From NCBI GenBank assembly GCA_030595125.1, contig JAUVDV010000055.1, positions 1 through 34,929 of the forward strand: 34,929 nucleotides of DNA, given 5' to 3'. This document shows, piece by piece, positions 1-6,975 of the stretch (positions are counted from its first letter, which is position 1; each line of letters starts with the position of its first letter). Under the pieces are notes generated by a model. It made no database searches and had not been told where the DNA came from. It worked only from the letters and a program-made list of their open reading frames with translations. The stretch comes from Deltaproteobacteria bacterium (GTDB lineage: Bacteria; Myxococcota_A; Polyangia; JAAYKL01). The translations under genes and the position numbers were made by a program.

Positions 1-18
1 TTCATTGCCCGCTCCATG

Positions 19-85
19 GCGGGACCGGGATAAAGTTTCATTTGGAGACCTTCCTTTGAGATCTCCGCCATTTATCCCTTCCCGC
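19..85. repeat. Imperfect long inverted repeat
   Basis: GCGGGACCGGGATAAA at 19-34 pairs with TTTATCCCTTCCCGC at 71-85 with small imperfections. A nested GGAGA (44-48) / TCTCC (62-66) pair sits inside, so the segment could fold into one long stem. It lies just upstream of the tandem repeat at 92-135 and contains no convincing gene. It may be part of a mobile-element end or a structured leader; the sequence alone does not decide. Confidence 0.4.
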
Positions 86-91
86 AGCAAA

Positions 92-135
92 GCGGACATT
101 TCATGTGCTATCAGCACCGGACATTTAATGTGCTA
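92..135. repeat. Tandem 19-bp direct repeat, possible IS terminus
   Basis: GCGGACATTTCATGTGCTA (92-110) and CCGGACATTTAATGTGCTA (117-135) are near-identical and in the same orientation, 25 bp apart start to start. Spaced sub-terminal direct repeats of this kind are typical of the ends of IS21-like and related transposons, and the motif resembles such ends from memory. No transposase is visible in the window, so an IS remnant, or an element extending left of position 1, is only an inference. Confidence 0.35.
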
Positions 136-182
136 ACCACAAAATAATAACTCCCACTCTTCAGAAAGGGGGAGTTCCTGCT

Positions 183-1328
183 ATGATGCTTCCCATGAAA
201 TACAAAACGATATCATTCGTGGCCCTGGTCGCGTTGCTTTGTAGTTGCGGCGGGGCCGGTACCGAGGTTCAGGATGTGGTAACCGCGCCGCCGGTGACTC
301 AGCCCGGTGTGCCGGCCATGACAGGCGCCGTGCTGACAACTGCGGTCGACTCCAAAGGCGAGAGCGCCGGGCCCACGGCCACCGATTTCGGGAGAGTCAC
401 CGAGCGGATCTATCTCATCGCCGAGTTCACCGATCTGCCGCCCGACACCAGGATCGACGTCAGCTGGAGCTCGATGAAGGGCGGCGAACCACTCCATAGC
501 TCGACGGACTTGGGCTCGGGCAACTACAAGTTGGTAACCAACCTCCGCGCGCCGGAAGGCGGCTTTGAGGTCGGCGACTATCAGGTATTCGTCTATGCCG
601 ATAACAAGCGGCTGGGTAACGTCAATTTCCACATCGGCGGCAAGGGCAAGGACTGGAAAGGCGTGCGGGGACTGCTGGTCTCCTCCGCCGTCACCGCATG
701 GACCAACGAAGCTATCGAACCCAGGACGTCGTTTTCCAAAGGCACCAGGCGAATCTACGCCGGCTTCCAGGTCCGCACCAGCAGCCCGAACCCCTACGTG
801 CGTGTGGCGTGGTTGCGAGGCGGAAAAGAGCTGGCGGTAAACGATCTGGAGTGTGGCGCAGAAGTGCGCTGTGTCGACGCCTACGAGAAGGGCAAGCAGG
901 TCCCGCTCGGCGACTATGAGGTAGAGATAGACGTCAACGGCGAGGTCATGGCCCGACGCAGCTTCCACGTGGGTGGCGACTCGGTCAGCCCGATGCTCAT
1001 GTACGCGGCCCTCGGCGTGGCAAAGGGTAAAAAGAAGCAGATGCCCAGACGCCACAACAAGGTCTTCAAGGGTCGGATGAGCGGCCTGCGCTGTGGGGTC
1101 CGCATCGCAAACTTGCCCGACGAGGCCGTGGTCAAGGTGGCCTGGATTGCAGTGACAGACACGGGCGAAGAAGAGAAGTATGTGGCCGAGGATATCGTCA
1201 AGGGCGGCGGGTCCAAGATCGCAGTCGTCGATTGGCCGATCGACGGCGCCCTCGAACCAGGACGCTACAAGGCGGTCATCAACCTCGGTTCACGCAAGCT
1301 CGAAGAGCTGCCCTTCACCGTCAAGTAA
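183..1328 (+). CDS. Putative lipoprotein with three Ig-like beta repeats
   Basis: A 381-residue exported protein of unknown function. The N-terminus has a basic start, a hydrophobic stretch and a lipobox-like ALLCSC around residues 18-23, so it is probably an outer-membrane or periplasmic lipoprotein. The mature part appears to contain three copies of a roughly 100-residue beta-rich unit. Each has a WSS/WLRG/WIA strand motif and ends in a G-x-Y-x-V strand followed by a short F-x-V strand; the order and spacing suggest Ig-like domains. The start at 183 is supported by GGGGGAG at 168-174; a second in-frame ATG at 195 is the alternative. The Shine-Dalgarno lies in the 3' arm of a possible hairpin (149-155 with 170-176). 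The next gene follows 15 bp downstream. I recognise no catalytic motif. Confidence 0.7.
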   Translation: MMLPMKYKTISFVALVALLCSCGGAGTEVQDVVTAPPVTQPGVPAMTGAVLTTAVDSKGESAGPTATDFGRVTERIYLIAEFTDLPPDTRIDVSWSSMKGGEPLHSSTDLGSGNYKLVTNLRAPEGGFEVGDYQVFVYADNKRLGNVNFHIGGKGKDWKGVRGLLVSSAVTAWTNEAIEPRTSFSKGTRRIYAGFQVRTSSPNPYVRVAWLRGGKELAVNDLECGAEVRCVDAYEKGKQVPLGDYEVEIDVNGEVMARRSFHVGGDSVSPMLMYAALGVAKGKKKQMPRRHNKVFKGRMSGLRCGVRIANLPDEAVVKVAWIAVTDTGEEEKYVAEDIVKGGGSKIAVVDWPIDGALEPGRYKAVINLGSRKLEELPFTVK

Positions 1329-1343
1329 GGTCCTCAAAAGACA

Positions 1344-1832
1344 ATGCCCCCGGCAATCCCGATAGTGACTTCCACTCCTGCAAAAGAGTCCGAAACACTC
1401 TGGTACAAGGATGGATTGCGGTTCGGTTGCATCGGCTGCGGGGGCTGCTGTCGCACCCACGGCCAGGACGATGAGTACGCGTTTGTGTACCTTGGCAGCA
1501 AGGACGTGGACACCATCAGCGCACACCTGGACCTCGAGCGGATAGAATTCCTGAACGAGCACTGCAAGAGCGACCCGGACGGTTGGGTTTATCTTTCAAT
1601 GGTGAAGGGCGACTGCAATTTCCTTGACGACGAAGGACGCTGCCGGATCTATTCGGTGCGCCCCAGACAGTGCGACGCCTGGCCCTTCTGGACCGAAAAC
1701 CTGGACAGGGCGCGCTGGTACGGTTCCGTAAAAGACTGCTGCCCCGGAATCGGCCGCGGACGACTGTACACCGCCGAAGAAATCAAAAAAATAGCCGACG
1801 ATCGAGACGCCTGGTTCGACGACTCCGGATAG
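1344..1832 (+). CDS. YkgJ-family CxxCxxCC cysteine-cluster protein
   Basis: This 162-residue cytoplasmic protein has the signature of the YkgJ / UPF0153 family. A cluster CIGCGGCC occurs near residue 29. A second conserved block follows, with a Cys in GDCNF, the Cys of GRCRIY, and RPRQCDAWPFW around residues 91-120. Later cysteines (VKDCCPG) complete the set. Family members are thought to bind an Fe-S cluster or zinc through these cysteines, but the biochemical role is not established. It follows the lipoprotein gene by 15 bp, with a weak, distant AAGG as Shine-Dalgarno, so it may be translated as part of a two-gene operon. It converges on the next gene with only 10 bp between stops. Confidence 0.85.
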   Translation: MPPAIPIVTSTPAKESETLWYKDGLRFGCIGCGGCCRTHGQDDEYAFVYLGSKDVDTISAHLDLERIEFLNEHCKSDPDGWVYLSMVKGDCNFLDDEGRCRIYSVRPRQCDAWPFWTENLDRARWYGSVKDCCPGIGRGRLYTAEEIKKIADDRDAWFDDSG

Positions 1833-1842
1833 TGACAGCAGG

Positions 1843-2376
1843 TTAGTTCCTGGTGTGGCCGCGGGTCGGCGCCTTCGGCGGCTTGACGTCCGTTGTTGGC
1901 GACACGTCGGGACGGATACCGGTCGGCGGCATCGGCTCGGGCACGGGCACCTCCACCTCCGCCTGCTGGATGTCGCCCTTGAACGGGGCGCCGGTATCCT
2001 TGGCAGTCTCGTCCGCGCCGCCGCAAGCCTGCAGCGAGGTGCCGGCGGCCAGGGTGAGCACGGTGGCGGCCACCGAGCGCAGGAAGCTGCGCTTCGCAAG
2101 GTTCTTCTCAGAGGTGTCGATGCGGTCGATCATCACCTCGAGTTGGGATTCGGTCATGATCCGCAGTACCGAACTCTCGGACTGGGTGAGCCTGAGCCCA
2201 CGGCTGGACGCGGCTCCCTCCCAGTCGCGAATCAGTTCCTCGCGAAAGACCGGATCGACTGCGGCGGTGAGCAGCAGTTGCTCCAGGCCCACCGGCACCG
2301 ACACCACGCCCTTGCCACGTTGATTGAACACGCCCATACCCATGTACGGACGATCCTCGGTCTTCTTTTTACTCAT
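1843..2376 (-). CDS. Os1348/NHLP-like domain fused to an internal lipobox segment
   Basis: The 177-residue protein is mosaic. Residues about 27-87 (LEQLLLTAAVDPVFREELIRD, then a Ser-rich helix and a terminal MTESQLEVMIDRI) look like the Os1348 / nitrile-hydratase-leader-like helical domain used as a leader in some RiPP precursors. A twin-arginine-like KRSFLRS then precedes a hydrophobic run ending at SLQACGG (about residues 95-118), which reads as an internal signal segment with lipobox. The tail is Pro/Glu/Thr rich. Start at 2376 is supported by AAGAGG about 8 nt upstream. The leader-like assignment is by eye. An alternative is a membrane-anchored regulatory protein whose N-terminal helices stay in the cytoplasm. 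No maturation enzyme is encoded nearby. Confidence 0.6.
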   Translation of the reverse strand: MSKKKTEDRPYMGMGVFNQRGKGVVSVPVGLEQLLLTAAVDPVFREELIRDWEGAASSRGLRLTQSESSVLRIMTESQLEVMIDRIDTSEKNLAKRSFLRSVAATVLTLAAGTSLQACGGADETAKDTGAPFKGDIQQAEVEVPVPEPMPPTGIRPDVSPTTDVKPPKAPTRGHTRN

Positions 2377-2421
2377 CGACTTAACCTCTTGAAGACATTA
2401 TATCTCAGGATGAGGCTGGGT

Positions 2422-2985
2422 CTACTCGGGAAAAGCCTGCGCTTCCAAAAAGAATGTTCCGTCTGCAGTCCCGTATGCGAACTCAACCGTAAAGTCCTGA
2501 CCCAACTCGAGGGCATCGCCTATCCGGGAGCACGCTTCTGAAGAAACACAGGTAAAGGGGGTCCCATCAATCAACGTTCCACCGGCGGGGCCCGAAATCG
2601 AAAGCTCCGGATCAGATGCCGGCTCCACAAGTAACTGGAAACCAACGCCCGGCGCGACCGGGGTTTTCTCCAGAACCTCTTCCAGAGTGTATTTCACCGA
2701 CGAACCGTCAGCCGGCGGGTTGCGGACATCCTGCTTCAAAACCCTCAACCGGCAGTTGTAACCCCACTCAAATTCGAACCCCTTGATATTGTCGTAGAAG
2801 TTGCCGAAACCATCCCCGTCGTCTACTCGCATACAAAGGGTTTTGAACATGCCAAAGCAGGGTTGCTTGTAGTGGTCCACGCTCATTTCCACCTCTTCAC
2901 CTGGATCACAACCCGCGACGAACAACCCGGGCACAGCAAACAAGCTCAACATCAATACAACTCTCAAGGAATAACTATTTTTCAT
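2422..2985 (-). CDS. DUF4377 domain lipoprotein
   Basis: The 187-residue product starts with a lipoprotein signal peptide ending FVAGC (Cys26). The next stretch (about residues 33-100) has the DUF4377 pattern: VDHYKQPCFGMFKTLCMRV, then IKGFEFEWGYNCRLRVLK and VKYTLEEVLEKT. Function is unknown; the family is found in secreted lipoproteins, sometimes beside heat-shock or META-type domains. I take the ATG at 2985, not the upstream ATG at 3018, because CGGAG lies 7 nt before it, whereas 3018 has no Shine-Dalgarno. The C-terminal third is a beta-rich region with two cysteines. It is transcribed away from the next gene, sharing the 2986-3074 intergenic region. Confidence 0.8.
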   Translation of the reverse strand: MKNSYSLRVVLMLSLFAVPGLFVAGCDPGEEVEMSVDHYKQPCFGMFKTLCMRVDDGDGFGNFYDNIKGFEFEWGYNCRLRVLKQDVRNPPADGSSVKYTLEEVLEKTPVAPGVGFQLLVEPASDPELSISGPAGGTLIDGTPFTCVSSEACSRIGDALELGQDFTVEFAYGTADGTFFLEAQAFPE

Positions 2986-3074
2986 GACCAAACTCCGTTT
3001 TTCACCATCTATTGTCATATTTTTTTCAGCCAGACGCTACAAGGTAGATAAATGAAAAAATGTAAGGTGAAATC

Positions 3075-4466
3075 ATGAGACTCATCATTCACTGCATTGT
3101 CGTAACAGGTCTTCTCGCGCTACAGCCTGCATTCATTTCTTGCTCGGATGGCTCAACGTCGGGTTCCGACGCAGGTGGCGATTCCGATTCCGACACGGAT
3201 TCCGACTCGGACACGGACTCCGATACCGACTCGGACACGGACTCGGATACCGACTCGGATCTCTCCTATCCGGTCATCGAGACCAATCAGGCAAATTGCT
3301 ACAACACCACTGGGCTCGAGATCACCTGCGGCTCCTCTCTGGACGGACAGGATGCACAGTACACGACCAATGTTCCGGACTTTACAAACAATGGCGACGG
3401 CACGGTCTCAGACAATGTTTCCGGTCTTGTCTGGCAACGGCATCACAGCAGCGCAATGGTATATACAGATGCCGAAGGCTACTGCAACGACCTCGATCTG
3501 GGTGGCGAAACCGATTGGCGTATGCCCAATATCAAGGAACTCTACTCGCTAATAGACTTCCGAGGTTATACCGGAACCGGGGAAGACACCTACGACAACT
3601 GGACACCGACCAACTGGAAGCTCTACATCGACGGGTCCTATGAGACCGACGATGACAGCGCAATCTTCATTCAGGAATACGGCAATGCGGACACCGGCGG
3701 ACGGATCCTGGATTGTCAGGTCTGGTCCACCAGCGATCCCGTCGGTACTACCATGAACAACGACGACTCCATCCTTGGTGGGAACTTCTGTGACGGCCGG
3801 ATAAAGGCCTATCCCAAACACATCTCAAAATTTATAAAATGCGTCCGTGGCAATTCGAGCTACACCGAAAACGACTTCGAAACCACAGATGGCGGAGATA
3901 CCGTAACAGACCACGCCACCGGACTTGCCTGGACCCGGGCCTACAGCAATGACACAACCGAATTTCCGCAAGTATCGGGAATCGGCAATGGCGACGGCTC
4001 CATGGATTGGGAGGAAGCCCTCAGCTTCTGCGAAGACCTGGACTACGCCGGGCATACCGACTGGAAACTGCCCGACATCAAGGAGCTTCAAAGTATCGTC
4101 GCGTACGGCCAGGCAGAACCGGTCATAGACACCAGCTACTTCGACCTGGATTCCGTACAGCGTCCGGACTACTGCAACGGCGGCACCTTCACCACATACC
4201 CCTACTTCTGGAGCAGCACCACCCATGTGGAGTACGCGCCGCCCGTCTCGATGCTTTCGGGTGACAAGGCCGCGTACATCGCCTTCGGCAAGGGTCTCGG
4301 TTCAATGGACGGTGGAACGACCTGGATAGATGCGCACGCTCCGGGCTGCCAGCGAAGTGATCCCAAGACGGGAGATCCGAGTTCAGCTCAGTGGCAATGT
4401 GGATTTGGTCCCCAGGGTGATTACATCGGCATTGACAATTATGTCCGCTGCGCCCGCGTGCTTTAG
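3075..4466 (+). CDS. Lipoprotein with Asp-rich linker and two DUF1566 domains
   Basis: A 463-residue surface lipoprotein. The signal peptide ends FISCS at about residue 23. A linker of repeating Ser-Asp/Thr-Asp pairs follows (about residues 35-62), then two copies of the DUF1566 (Lcl C-terminal-like) domain. Copy one carries TVSDNVSGLVWQ, TDWRMPNIKELYSLI and FIKCVRG. Copy two carries TVTDHATGLAWTR, TDWKLPDIKELQSIV and YVRCARV. The order VSGLVWQ / YC..L.LGG..DWR.P...EL / W.ST / CVR is the domain's hallmark; it is related to C-type-lectin-like adhesion folds, so binding at the cell surface is plausible but unproven. Start is supported by AAGGTGAAATC immediately upstream. It converges with the following gene, 5 bp between stops. 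Confidence 0.88.
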   Translation: MRLIIHCIVVTGLLALQPAFISCSDGSTSGSDAGGDSDSDTDSDSDTDSDTDSDTDSDTDSDLSYPVIETNQANCYNTTGLEITCGSSLDGQDAQYTTNVPDFTNNGDGTVSDNVSGLVWQRHHSSAMVYTDAEGYCNDLDLGGETDWRMPNIKELYSLIDFRGYTGTGEDTYDNWTPTNWKLYIDGSYETDDDSAIFIQEYGNADTGGRILDCQVWSTSDPVGTTMNNDDSILGGNFCDGRIKAYPKHISKFIKCVRGNSSYTENDFETTDGGDTVTDHATGLAWTRAYSNDTTEFPQVSGIGNGDGSMDWEEALSFCEDLDYAGHTDWKLPDIKELQSIVAYGQAEPVIDTSYFDLDSVQRPDYCNGGTFTTYPYFWSSTTHVEYAPPVSMLSGDKAAYIAFGKGLGSMDGGTTWIDAHAPGCQRSDPKTGDPSSAQWQCGFGPQGDYIGIDNYVRCARVL

Positions 4467-4471
4467 CTGCA

Positions 4472-6106
4472 TCACTCGATGACCGGGGCGGGGTTGATCG
4501 ACCGCACTCCAACACCACCAAGGTAGCCGTAAGAGTTGGCGTGAGAACTCCCCACTACCGAGAGGCCGACCTGGGCGGAGGCGGTGAGCACGTGGGCGCC
4601 GTCGAGACAACCGGTGGAGTTCTCCGGGTTGTCGATGAAGATCCGCGCCGTCTGCCAGTTTGAGCTGCCCACCGGTTCGAACTCGGAGTTGGGGATAAGG
4701 CCGAGGCAGTCGAGGGTCACATCGGTGTTCCCCCAGCGCACGATGATGATGTGGTCGTAAGCGAAGTCGAACACATCGTCGGTGGTGAACACATAGCGAT
4801 CGAGAAACTGCCCGGCCGGCGCGGACTGGAGCATCATCGGGTCACCCTCGACATCGAAGCAATCGGCGTATAGGCAGCTGGTCATCATCTGGTACGCGAA
4901 GAACGATGCCCCGGGCTCGGACGGATCGGGCGGGTCGTTGAGGATCCCCTCGACGAAGTGGTCCATGTCGCTCCCGAAGGTGATCTGCTCGCCCTGCTGG
5001 GCGAATGTGTATGACCCGTTGAGTGGCGCGGGAGCGGGAGGATCGAAGGTGACCGTCATGTTGTCGGCCCCGGCGATGATCCGCCATGCTACCATATTAT
5101 CCGAACAGTCCTGGCGATCGGCGTACCTCGCAAGCACGGTGCTGGTGCCCCATGCGGTCAACGGCAGTATCTGCTCCTCCACGTGATCGCAGGTGCCATA
5201 GGAGTTGGTCGGTACGTTGGCACAGGTGTGTCCGCCGAACACCGCCACCGGTTTGTTCGCCTGGATCACGGTGCCGGTGAGATCATCGCAGTGGTTCAGT
5301 GGCGAGAGGGAGATCACGTCGTACTCCTGAAGCGTGTAACCAACGCTCGTGTTTCCCGAGGAAATCGGACCGACGCCGCCCAGACTCGGCACGTCGGTGG
5401 TTGGGGTGAAGGTGATAGTTGTGTTGTCCTCGGTGATCACCACGGTAAGAGACGATTCGCCGGCGCCGTCGCCCCAGGCGGCGGCGATATAGGTGCCGTC
5501 CAGGGTGGTGGTCGGGATCAGCAACGAGGCGTCGGTGCTGAACAGTTCGATGCCGTAGGGGTTCCACTGATAGGCCGTTATCGGCACGTCCGAGCTGAGG
5601 CGGAAGCCCGATCCGACGCCGATGCCCTGGACCTCGATCTGCTGCGGAGTGAGCAGGCAGCCCGACTCGCAAGTGGCCTCGATCACGTGCAGCTCTCCGG
5701 GAGTGAGCGTTACAGAGTAGATATTCCCCGCGACGCCGTGCTCGAGCACCACATTGGCGTCCTTGTCCTCGTGGGGGTTGGAAACGACGATCGCGTAGGT
5801 CTCGGCATCGCTGGCGCTGTAGTTGTCCAGGTCGGCGGTGTAGAACTCGCAGCCGACCGAAGTTTTGGATTGCGCCGCATCCGCGCAGGTGGGCGGGATA
5901 GCCGGGCCGTCGAATTCGGTATCGGTGTCGCTGTCGCCATCGGTGTCGCTGTCGGTGTCGGCGTCAGCGTCAGTGTCGGTGTCAGCATCGGAATCGCCGG
6001 CGGTAGCCCCAGTATTCGAATCTTCGCAGCCCCCCGAGAAAACCGTGAGCAGCAGGACGGACATGGCGAGCAGCAGGATCAATCTGAAAGAAAAGTCGTT
6101 TCGCAT
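4472..6106 (-). CDS. IgGFc-binding-protein-like lipoprotein (copy 1)
   Basis: The product is 544 residues with a lipoprotein signal peptide ending FSGGC (Cys27) and an Asp-Ala/Asp-Thr linker at residues 38-63. The remainder matches the IgGFc-binding N-terminal domain by pattern: NPHEDKDANVVLEHG, LTPGELHVIEATC, GFRLSSDVPITAYQWNP, SLLIPTTTLDGTYIAAAWG, NKPVAVFGGHTCANVP, CDHVEEQILPLTAWGTS. In bacteria such proteins are cell-surface adhesin-like; the ligand is unknown. I chose the ATG at 6106 because GGAGG lies 6 nt upstream and the signal peptide begins there, although an in-frame ATG exists at 6175. A clear paralogue is encoded at 8386-9999. Confidence 0.87.
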   Translation of the reverse strand: MRNDFSFRLILLLAMSVLLLTVFSGGCEDSNTGATAGDSDADTDTDADADTDSDTDGDSDTDTEFDGPAIPPTCADAAQSKTSVGCEFYTADLDNYSASDAETYAIVVSNPHEDKDANVVLEHGVAGNIYSVTLTPGELHVIEATCESGCLLTPQQIEVQGIGVGSGFRLSSDVPITAYQWNPYGIELFSTDASLLIPTTTLDGTYIAAAWGDGAGESSLTVVITEDNTTITFTPTTDVPSLGGVGPISSGNTSVGYTLQEYDVISLSPLNHCDDLTGTVIQANKPVAVFGGHTCANVPTNSYGTCDHVEEQILPLTAWGTSTVLARYADRQDCSDNMVAWRIIAGADNMTVTFDPPAPAPLNGSYTFAQQGEQITFGSDMDHFVEGILNDPPDPSEPGASFFAYQMMTSCLYADCFDVEGDPMMLQSAPAGQFLDRYVFTTDDVFDFAYDHIIIVRWGNTDVTLDCLGLIPNSEFEPVGSSNWQTARIFIDNPENSTGCLDGAHVLTASAQVGLSVVGSSHANSYGYLGGVGVRSINPAPVIE

Positions 6107-6150
6107 TGCAAACCTCCACATATTGCATTCACTTGAATATTTAGAGTGAT

Positions 6151-6166
6151 CCGGAAACGTTTTCGG
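6151..6166. promoter_or_regulatory. 16-bp near-perfect palindrome
   Basis: CCGGAAACGTTTTCGG is a palindrome apart from one mismatched pair. It lies in the 85-bp gap between two minus-strand lipoprotein genes, 45 bp before the start of the downstream one. It could be an operator for the downstream gene. There is no U-tract, so a terminator is less likely. Confidence 0.25.
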
Positions 6167-6191
6167 CTCAAACAACCGTCAAATGATTATC

Positions 6192-6809
6192 TCAAAGGCA
6201 GTGACAGCAGAAGGTGTTGTACACGTTGTAGTTATTGGTGCACGCGTCGGAGGTGCCCCATGAATTGTAGCAGCTCTGCACACTGGAGAAGTCCCGCCAG
6301 ATCCAGTAGCCCGTAGTGGAACAGTTGGCGTCCGTCGCGTGTGCGCCGCAATCGATCCCCACGGTGCCAAAGCCGGCACAGGTCAGACCCAGCGACCCAC
6401 ACTTGGAGTCGCAATCACCCCCCATCACGCCCATGACGTAGAGCTCGGAGTCGGTGCCCGTGTCGGTATCGGTTCCTGTGTCGGTACCCGTGTCAGTACC
6501 TGTGTCAGTACCCGTGTCAGTACCCGTATCCGTGTCTGTATCAGTATCTGTATCCGTGTCCGTGCTTCCGTCCATGCCCGCGTCGGCATCAGTGTCGGTA
6601 TCGGTGTCGGTATCCGTATCCGTATCCGTATCGGTGTCGGTATCCGCGTCACTATCTGTATCGGTGTCCGTGTCGCTGTCAGAATCAGAATCGGAGTCGC
6701 TATCCGATTCCCCGGTACTCACGCCGCTCGTAGCGCACCCGAACGACCAACCCGACAGCGCGAACGCCAACAGCACGATACAAAACAACCTCGAACCGGG
6801 ATTTTTCAT
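6192..6809 (-). CDS. Small Cys-rich lipoprotein with very long Asp-Thr linker
   Basis: A 205-residue lipoprotein whose signal peptide ends SFGC (Cys25). Residues 35-117, some 40% of the protein, are an almost unbroken run of Ser-Asp, Thr-Asp and Gly-Thr-Asp units. The folded part is only the C-terminal 88 residues. It is Cys-rich: GDCDSKCGSLGLTCAG, then GIDCG, SCYNSW and CCHCL, with cysteines numerous enough for several disulfides. The same general plan of Asp linker plus small Cys domain is seen in the product of 14772-15368. Start at 6809 is chosen for AAGGGGA upstream and the onset of the signal peptide; the frame stays open to 6935. The linker presumably holds the Cys domain away from the membrane. 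Confidence 0.82.
   Translation of the reverse strand: MKNPGSRLFCIVLLAFALSGWSFGCATSGVSTGESDSDSDSDSDSDTDTDTDSDADTDTDTDTDTDTDTDTDTDADAGMDGSTDTDTDTDTDTDTGTDTGTDTGTDTGTDTGTDTDTGTDSELYVMGVMGGDCDSKCGSLGLTCAGFGTVGIDCGAHATDANCSTTGYWIWRDFSSVQSCYNSWGTSDACTNNYNVYNTFCCHCL
6459..6707 (-). repeat. In-frame hexanucleotide array encoding Asp-rich linker
   Basis: On the plus strand this reads as degenerate GTATCG / GTGTCN hexamers over about 250 bp. Slippage by one unit adds or removes two residues (Thr-Asp or Ser-Asp) without changing frame. Two sub-arrays are separated by a DAGMDGS interruption, and the distal part has shifted to Gly-Thr-Asp-Thr spacing. Shorter arrays of the same kind lie in six other genes of this window. 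Confidence 0.9.
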
Positions 6810-6975
6810 CTGGTTCCCCTTTTGACAATTTAGTTCCGCTTTCACCCGATGATACCACAACTGCCTTCTCCAGGGGTTCCTTCTCCAGAAGTGGCAGATA
6901 CATTTGAGAATTATCATTGGTTGCGTTAGCTTCATAAAGCATCAATCAAACCAGCGATACGCGAAAAGTGGAACC

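Noticed and set aside
213-1055. 280-residue antisense ORF opposite the first lipoprotein gene
   Set aside because: The opposite frame has a signal peptide, Shine-Dalgarno and repeat structure; the antisense product has no coherent domain or start signal.
1843-2376. Full RiPP biosynthetic cluster
   Set aside because: Only the leader-like domain is seen; no maturation enzyme, exporter or clear core peptide lies nearby.
5183-6136. 317-residue ORF opposite the first IgGFc-binding-like gene
   Set aside because: It is Val/Gly/Arg-rich from antisense reading of the Asp-linker repeat, and the real gene is on the minus strand.
6459-6707. CRISPR array
   Set aside because: Units are 6 bp, degenerate and in frame with a lipoprotein gene; there are no spacers.
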